DNA from: Treponema sp.
GTDB lineage: Bacteria > Spirochaetota > Spirochaetia > Treponematales > Treponemataceae
Length of the DNA: 64,000 nt
Direction: 5' to 3'
NCBI GenBank assembly: GCA_024400915.1
Contig: JAKSLX010000005.1
Span: 62,001 to 126,000, forward strand
Position 1 is the stretch's first letter. Every line of letters starts with the position of its first letter. Shown here piece after piece: positions 59,630 to 64,000 of the stretch. The translations under genes were made by a program, and so were the position numbers. The notes beneath the pieces are model-generated. The model was not told the DNA's origin. It was given only the letters and a program-made list of their open reading frames with translations, and ran no database searches.

Positions 59630-61738
59630 ATGGCAAAAAATAAATTTAAAGAAGTATACTCTATCGACAATTTAACTCTTGCTTGGAAGCGAATTAATAC
59701 TTCGATTAATAATTTGAATTATAAGGCATATTATAGAGAAATATACTTTGACTATGAGTGCAATCTTCAAAAAAATCTTAAGAAATTATCTGATAGAATT
59801 AAAAAAGAAATATATGTTCCTTGCAAATGTGCAAGGATTTATAAACCAAAACATACAGGATTATTAAGACCAATTACATTACTTGATGTTGAAGATCAGA
59901 TTGTATATATGGCTTGTGCAAATGTTTTGTTACCTGAGTTTTCTGAAAGAAGAGCTGCACTCGAATATAAAACTGTATTTAGTAATATATTAAATGACAA
60001 TATAGAGACTAATATCTTTGTACTTAAGAAATGGAAAGAAGGATATTCTGCATTTCAGACGAATATTAAAAAAAACTTTGAAAATGGGCTTATCTTTACT
60101 GCACATTTTGATTTGGCATCTTTCTTCGATACCATAGATCACGATTGTTTAACTTCTCCATTTACGCGAGATAGTAAATTTCAAAAATCTAAATTTGGTA
60201 TTCTATTAAATACTTTATTATTAGAATGGTCTAACTCAGAAGAAGCAGCTTCCAAAAAAATTAGTCATTCTATTCCTCAAGGTCCTTTAGCTTCTGCAAT
60301 TTTTGCTGAATTATTCTTACTTAGTATTGATGAAAAATTGGTTGAACATGGAATTATTTATTCCAGATATGTTGATGATATAGTCATTCAAGGAAAAACG
60401 AGAAATGAGGTTTTACAGGGCATTGTCATACTAGAAACCTTGTGTAAAGAAAAAGGATTAATTCCACAAAGTAGTAAGTTTTCAGTTTTTGAAGCTGATT
60501 CTGTTGAGTCTGCTATAGGCAAAGCACCAAGTCTAACTACTGAAATAAAAAAATCACTTTTTTCAGATCAAAAAGAGTTACTTAAAAAATTTAGGGAATC
60601 TTTAGACAAAGATACGTATAACAGTTCTTTTCTAAGATATACTTTGAAAACCTATTCAGAATCATCATGTTTAGTTGATGTTATTCTTGAAAACTTCGAA
60701 AATAATTATGAATTAGTTGAGGAATTTATAATTTATCTATCAAAGTTTATTGCAGATAATGATATTCAAATAAAATGTCGCCAAAAATTAGGGCCTCTTT
60801 TATATAGAACAAATAATCCATATGATTTTGTACAATGCCAGATATGGATTCTTTTAGCAAAAATAAATCAATATTATCTGTTACCTTCAAATTACACTGA
60901 TTTGGCTGTTAAATTGCTGAATAATAGTAAAACATCATTTTCATTAAAATATGGAGTTTTCTCTTATTTAGCTACAGTAGATAACAATGCTTTTTCTAAA
61001 TATCTAATAAATGAAGGTAATTTACTTACTGAACTACAAATAAAAAACATTAAGAATAATATCTGTGAGAAATCATCTTTTTCTGAATTAGTTGAGAAAG
61101 TTTCTAAATCAAAAATGTTTTTTTTATCCTCGGTATTAGCAAATCATCTTTGTACTTTATTGTTTCTAGGACAGATAACAATGCCCGAATATTTAAAGTA
61201 TGCAAAAATTTTGAATTGTGAAAAAAGAAAACATATTGAACCTATTGAATACTTTATGTTAGAGGATTATAAAATTGACATATCATTTGATTGGAAGAAG
61301 TTGTTTGCAAAAGATTATGATTTAGCAAATCAAATCATTTTGGAAATGCATAATGCTATAAAAATAAATAAGACAATGTGGTTAAACTTGGCAGATGCTT
61401 TTAATGATTTGCTCATAAAAAGTGTTGTTAGCTTATTGGAAGTTAGACTTCCTGCTGAGAAATTTCCAACAATTAAAAATAAGAAAGGTGAATTATTAGA
61501 TTTTGGTGTTGTCCTTGGAAATTTTGATCCATCAAAATGTCCAAATTTTTTATCACCAATACATTTGAATTTTAAAGTGATACATGACAGACGTTGTTCG
61601 TCTCCATTATCACATCCAAAAGATTTAAAAACACTTAAATCCGCTGATTTTGTGAATAAACGTGAATTTCCTAAATTCTTAAATTATTTTTCATGCGGCT
61701 GTTCTCAATTACTAAAACTAATAAGTCCATATATTTAA
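59630..61738 (+). CDS. defence-associated reverse transcriptase (Abi/UG-like)
   Basis: A 702-residue protein. The polymerase part (about 40-330) has the RT order: LRPITLLDVEDQIVYMA, motif A TAHFDLASFFDTIDH, PQG motif SIPQGPLASAIFAELFL and the active site YSRYVDDIVI. The remaining about 380 residues are an alpha-helical domain without a maturase or group II X/En region, as in AbiA-like and other UG-class RTs. Such RTs act in phage defence, often without an external template. 15 bases after the AIPR gene; last gene of the operon. It is clearly more AT-rich than hsdRMS. Confidence 0.87.
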   Translation: MAKNKFKEVYSIDNLTLAWKRINTSINNLNYKAYYREIYFDYECNLQKNLKKLSDRIKKEIYVPCKCARIYKPKHTGLLRPITLLDVEDQIVYMACANVLLPEFSERRAALEYKTVFSNILNDNIETNIFVLKKWKEGYSAFQTNIKKNFENGLIFTAHFDLASFFDTIDHDCLTSPFTRDSKFQKSKFGILLNTLLLEWSNSEEAASKKISHSIPQGPLASAIFAELFLLSIDEKLVEHGIIYSRYVDDIVIQGKTRNEVLQGIVILETLCKEKGLIPQSSKFSVFEADSVESAIGKAPSLTTEIKKSLFSDQKELLKKFRESLDKDTYNSSFLRYTLKTYSESSCLVDVILENFENNYELVEEFIIYLSKFIADNDIQIKCRQKLGPLLYRTNNPYDFVQCQIWILLAKINQYYLLPSNYTDLAVKLLNNSKTSFSLKYGVFSYLATVDNNAFSKYLINEGNLLTELQIKNIKNNICEKSSFSELVEKVSKSKMFFLSSVLANHLCTLLFLGQITMPEYLKYAKILNCEKRKHIEPIEYFMLEDYKIDISFDWKKLFAKDYDLANQIILEMHNAIKINKTMWLNLADAFNDLLIKSVVSLLEVRLPAEKFPTIKNKKGELLDFGVVLGNFDPSKCPNFLSPIHLNFKVIHDRRCSSPLSHPKDLKTLKSADFVNKREFPKFLNYFSCGCSQLLKLISPYI

Positions 61739-61804
61739 TATTAAAATCATTTTTAACTTCGCCTATGGGATCATCTATTCTTAAATGATATATAACCAAA
61801 ATAA

Positions 61805-61833
61805 TTGACATATTTTCTCTTCATGATTATATT
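61805..61833 (+). promoter_or_regulatory. promoter downstream of the RT gene
   Basis: TTGACA (61805-61810), 17 bases, TATATT (61828-61833). Transcription would start near 61840 and give a leader of about 150 bases before the zinc-ribbon gene at 61994, including an AATATTC/GAATATT hairpin (about 61907-61935). The leader could also be a small RNA. The remaining 61739-61804 shows no feature. Confidence 0.65.
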
Positions 61834-61993
61834 TAAAGAAGTTCCATGGTAGAGCTAGCAGTCAGTGTGAAGGTTTTAACCATACCATATCTAATCTAAC
61901 TTAATAATATTCGCCTAGAGCATCGGAATATTGCTGCTTTAAGGTACTGACACAATAAGCAAACGCAATAAATGGATGCTCAAGGAAAATATT

Positions 61994-62896
61994 ATGAATC
62001 ATATTGAATTCATCCGAAAGCAGGCCAAAAACTTTTTAAAGGATTGGCAGACTCAAACCAAAACAGTTGAAAGTGATGGGTACATTTCTTATCACTATGA
62101 TTGGAAGTTCTACGATGTTGGAGATCTGTTCTTTTATTTTGAATTAGATGATAAAGACGAACTGAATTACAGCCTTGGCCATGCACAACATTACATTGCT
62201 CAGATGGTTGGTTTTAAGAAATGGGATGATCTGACTAACGCATCTGAAAAGGAACTTGAGTTAGCCGAGTTCTTGTTGCGACATTTCAAAGACGCCCAGG
62301 ATTTACAACAATGGGAAGAAGTGACAGGTGCCCCACACATTACGCCTGATAATGCAGAAGAATTATTAGATTATGCTCAATACTTTTATGGATTACAAGA
62401 AAAACAAAGTATTGCATATTTACCTGTAGATGAAGTTACAGTTTTATCAGGTAAATTAAAAGCAAATGAAATGAAGCAATTTGATGCCGAACATGCTCCG
62501 AATTGGTCTATTCGTAAAGACTCTTATATCTTCTGTACTCGTTGTAACAAAGCGTACAACTTTAATCAATCAAAGGTTATTAAATCAAACACAAAAAACA
62601 TTACAATGGTCGTCTGCAAAAACTATCCAGATTGCCGTGGAACTTATCTTGATTATAAAGTATTGAGCCCAACAATTATGTACAAAGAATCTAGGCAAGC
62701 TGCATTGGGAAAAGGTATACATTCATTTAAAACACATTTTACAATGGATACAAAAGTACATTGTATTCACTGTGGAAAAGAATACTTATACAAAGAAGCC
62801 AATGCTGTTAAATTTCCAGATGATGATGAGCCATTAGTATATTGCAAGTTTTACCCTGAATGTAATGGAAGCTTGATTGATATGATGGAAGTCTAA
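61994..62896 (+). CDS. double zinc-ribbon hypothetical protein
   Basis: The ATG at 61994 lies after AAGGA; an in-frame ATG at 61976 has none. The 300-residue protein has an N-terminal helical part (about 1-165) and two zinc ribbons: CTRCNKAY ... CKNYPDCRG and CIHCGKEY ... CKFYPECNGSLIDMM. The second is close to the ribbon in the 82-residue protein at 50081. Similar ribbons occur in topoisomerase I tails and bind DNA. Role in element transfer or defence is not known. Confidence 0.7.
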   Translation: MNHIEFIRKQAKNFLKDWQTQTKTVESDGYISYHYDWKFYDVGDLFFYFELDDKDELNYSLGHAQHYIAQMVGFKKWDDLTNASEKELELAEFLLRHFKDAQDLQQWEEVTGAPHITPDNAEELLDYAQYFYGLQEKQSIAYLPVDEVTVLSGKLKANEMKQFDAEHAPNWSIRKDSYIFCTRCNKAYNFNQSKVIKSNTKNITMVVCKNYPDCRGTYLDYKVLSPTIMYKESRQAALGKGIHSFKTHFTMDTKVHCIHCGKEYLYKEANAVKFPDDDEPLVYCKFYPECNGSLIDMMEV

Positions 62897-62904
62897 CGAT
62901 TAGC

Positions 62905-63026
62905 TGCAATACTAACATCTACTATTTTACTTAAATTATTACCAAATTTGAGCAGCGACCGCCGGGTTTTTTCGCCAAAAACCCGACGGCCAATTTTGGT
63001 TAATACTAACAATCGTTAGTATTGCA
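62905..63026. other. right-end inverted repeats
   Basis: TGCAATACTAAC (62905-62916) is complementary to GTTAGTATTGCA (63015-63026); a further AATACTAAC (63002-63010) pairs with the same right arm across a 4-base loop. Between them is a 60-base nested hairpin (62941-63000: ACCAAATTTG...CAATTTTGGT around GCCGGGTTTTT/AAAAACCCGACGGC). Possible terminator, transfer origin or excisionase site. Bases 63027-63156 show nothing. Confidence 0.55.
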
Positions 63027-63156
63027 CTTTTAACAAGAATTCATGTCAAAAATCACAAATTTGGACGGAAAGATACTACAGTTCCGTCCTCTGCTATTTA
63101 AGTAAATTTTCTAAGGAAATTGTAATATTTTCTGAAAAAATCTGAACCGATTTGAA

Positions 63157-63185
63157 TTGCATACATAGAAGAAACATGCTAAAAT
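63157..63185 (+). promoter_or_regulatory. outward-facing promoter at the right end
   Basis: TTGCAT (63157-63162), 17 bases, TAAAAT (63180-63185). It points through the right repeat into the next integrase. In the excised circle it would read across attP into the element's own integrase at 41216. Confidence 0.5.
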
Positions 63186-63243
63186 TCCAATAAATAAGAC
63201 AATCTAAAGTAATTTGAAGCGAAAAAGGAGTCCCCAAAGCCCC

Positions 63244-63288
63244 CTCATAACCCGGAGGCCGTAGGTTCGAGTCCTACCCTCGCTATAC
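63244..63288. other. attR core (45-bp direct repeat) and start of the next element
   Basis: Identical to 41043-41087, the 3' half of tRNA-fMet. It is not a complete tRNA (5' half replaced). It is at the same time the left att site of the following element. Confidence 0.93.
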
Positions 63289-63428
63289 CTGTAAGTCTAT
63301 ATGTTATATAGATTTACGACTACTACCAATCCTAATTAGTAAGGCCTGGCGTAGACAATTCACTGATTTTAAGCAACGATTTTAAGCAAATCGTTCGTCA
63401 CAAGTGAGGTGCCTATGACCAGGCCTTA
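63289..63428 (+). promoter_or_regulatory. structured leader of the second integrase gene
   Basis: Hairpin 1 GTAAGTCTATAT/ATATAGATTTAC (63291-63317, one G-U). Hairpin 3 AACGATTT/AAATCGTT (63375-63395) before GTGAGGTG. TAAGGCCTGG (63340-63349) pairs with CCAGGCCTTA (63419-63428), codons 2-5. Position and pairing agree with the first leader while bases differ. Confidence 0.65.
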
Positions 63429-64000
63429 TTCATTATTTATTAAATCCAACGGATATTACTATGTACAATTTCTGTTATCCGATGGAAGTCGTTCTCAAAA
63501 CAAATCTACTGGTAAAAAAGACCGCCGTGAAGCGGAAAAGATTGCCATGGAATGGTATGTAAATGGAAACATCCCTGCCCGTATCAATTCCAAAGAAGAA
63601 AAAGCAAAATCACAGACAGTAGATCGTTTGAGCTTTTTTAACTCTATGGCTACTTATGAGTTCAGTTCCGAAGAAGTAGACAAAATGCTTTCTATCATGA
63701 AAAAGAGAGGCTATATTCTTTCTGCAGTCCGCCCTAATACTAAACAGAGCGTATTGATTGAAGATTTCCTCTCTGAGTTTTGGGATTATGAAAAATCACC
63801 TTATGTAAAAGAACTTGCTTTGGAAGGGAAGATTCTTTCACGCTCTCATGTAAAAAATGAAAGAAGTCGAGTTGAAAACTATTGGATTCCTGAATTAAAA
63901 GGAATGACTATTGGTTCTCTTACCAATGAAATCTTAAAACAGATTGTTTCCAAAAAGAAAATCCAAAACCTTGCGGGAAAAACTATCAACGGAATTGTTG
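63415..64000 (+). CDS. tyrosine integrase of a second, adjacent element (3' end outside the window)
   Basis: The frame begins MTRPYSLFIKSNGYYYVQF after GTGAGGTG and runs open to the right edge (about 195 residues). It aligns with the first integrase throughout (NKSTGKKDRREAEKIAMEW against NKSTGCKNRAEAERKVMEW; FWDYEKSPYVKE against FWDFEKSPYVKE). The catalytic domain is beyond the window. The element it belongs to lies to the right. Confidence 0.9.
   Translation, partial: MTRPYSLFIKSNGYYYVQFLLSDGSRSQNKSTGKKDRREAEKIAMEWYVNGNIPARINSKEEKAKSQTVDRLSFFNSMATYEFSSEEVDKMLSIMKKRGYILSAVRPNTKQSVLIEDFLSEFWDYEKSPYVKELALEGKILSRSHVKNERSRVENYWIPELKGMTIGSLTNEILKQIVSKKKIQNLAGKTINGIV

Noticed and set aside
59630..61993. 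A retron
   Set aside because: No msr/msd-like inverted repeats upstream of the RT, which is in the middle of an operon; the long helical C-terminus points to Abi/UG-type RTs.
63244..63288. A second tRNA-Met gene
   Set aside because: Only the 3' half from the anticodon loop on is present; the 5' acceptor and D-arm are missing, so it is an attachment site copy.
41043..63288. An integrative conjugative element with its own transfer machinery
   Set aside because: A relaxase is present but no VirB4, VirD4 or other type IV secretion gene, so mobilizable is the better term.

Overview
The window looks like a chromosomal segment of a host-associated spirochaete, most likely Treponema. This is inferred from the mix of formylglycine-generating-enzyme-type (SUMF1) lipoproteins, BspA-like leucine-rich repeat proteins, many small lipoproteins and secreted proteins, HD-GYP signalling, fermentative genes (acetate kinase, biotin-dependent carboxyltransferase, Rex) and diverged FlhA/FliI-like genes. 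No 16S or other marker gene is present, so the genus is an inference.

Bases 1-20000 are ordinary core genome: an ABC-F ATPase (5' end outside the window), a LysR regulator with a DUF4230 protein, an acyl-CoA carboxyltransferase behind a near-consensus promoter, an HD-GYP protein, azlCD, a response regulator, an exonuclease/phosphatase-family lipoprotein, rex with two Rex-type operators, serC, serA, secreted proteins and ackA.

Bases 20000-38000 are an accessory, decaying region. It holds Fic gene remnants and one intact Fic gene, a family of long covarying palindromic repeats, and a cluster (21.5-33 kb) of unusual genes: a short FlhA-like membrane protein, a separate FlhA cytoplasmic-domain-like protein, a truncated FliI-like ATPase, two PcfJ-like proteins, DnaB fragments, a possible uracil-DNA-glycosylase-fold protein, a metallophosphoesterase and a WYL regulator. 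Six promoters in this cluster share one architecture: an AATGATAG-type element exactly 11 bases upstream of the -10 box. The WYL gene has it too, so this looks like a locus-specific regulon. Bases 38000-41000 return to core-like genes (M29-type peptidase, secreted helical protein, ABC ATPase, DUF1653).

Bases 41043-63288 are a 22-kb integrative mobilizable element inserted at the 3' end of an initiator tRNA-Met gene, bounded by 45-bp perfect direct repeats. It carries a tyrosine integrase, two ParB-like proteins, a GNAT-like/small-protein pair, an excisionase-like protein, a replication-initiator-like protein, a DnaC-like ATPase and a MobV/Pre-type relaxase. Its cargo is a six-gene tight operon: hsdR, hsdM, hsdS (fused to a DUF45/YgjP-type metallopeptidase), a diadenylate-cyclase-domain protein with a zinc ribbon, an AIPR protein, and a reverse transcriptase of the defence-associated (Abi/UG) kind. 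A second element with a homologous integrase starts directly after the right repeat, so elements are stacked in tandem. Both integrase genes follow leaders that keep the same hairpins and a start-codon-region pairing with different bases. The best candidates for something undescribed are the cyclase-AIPR-RT extension of the type I restriction operon, the integrase leader, and the WYL-controlled FlhA/FliI/PcfJ locus.
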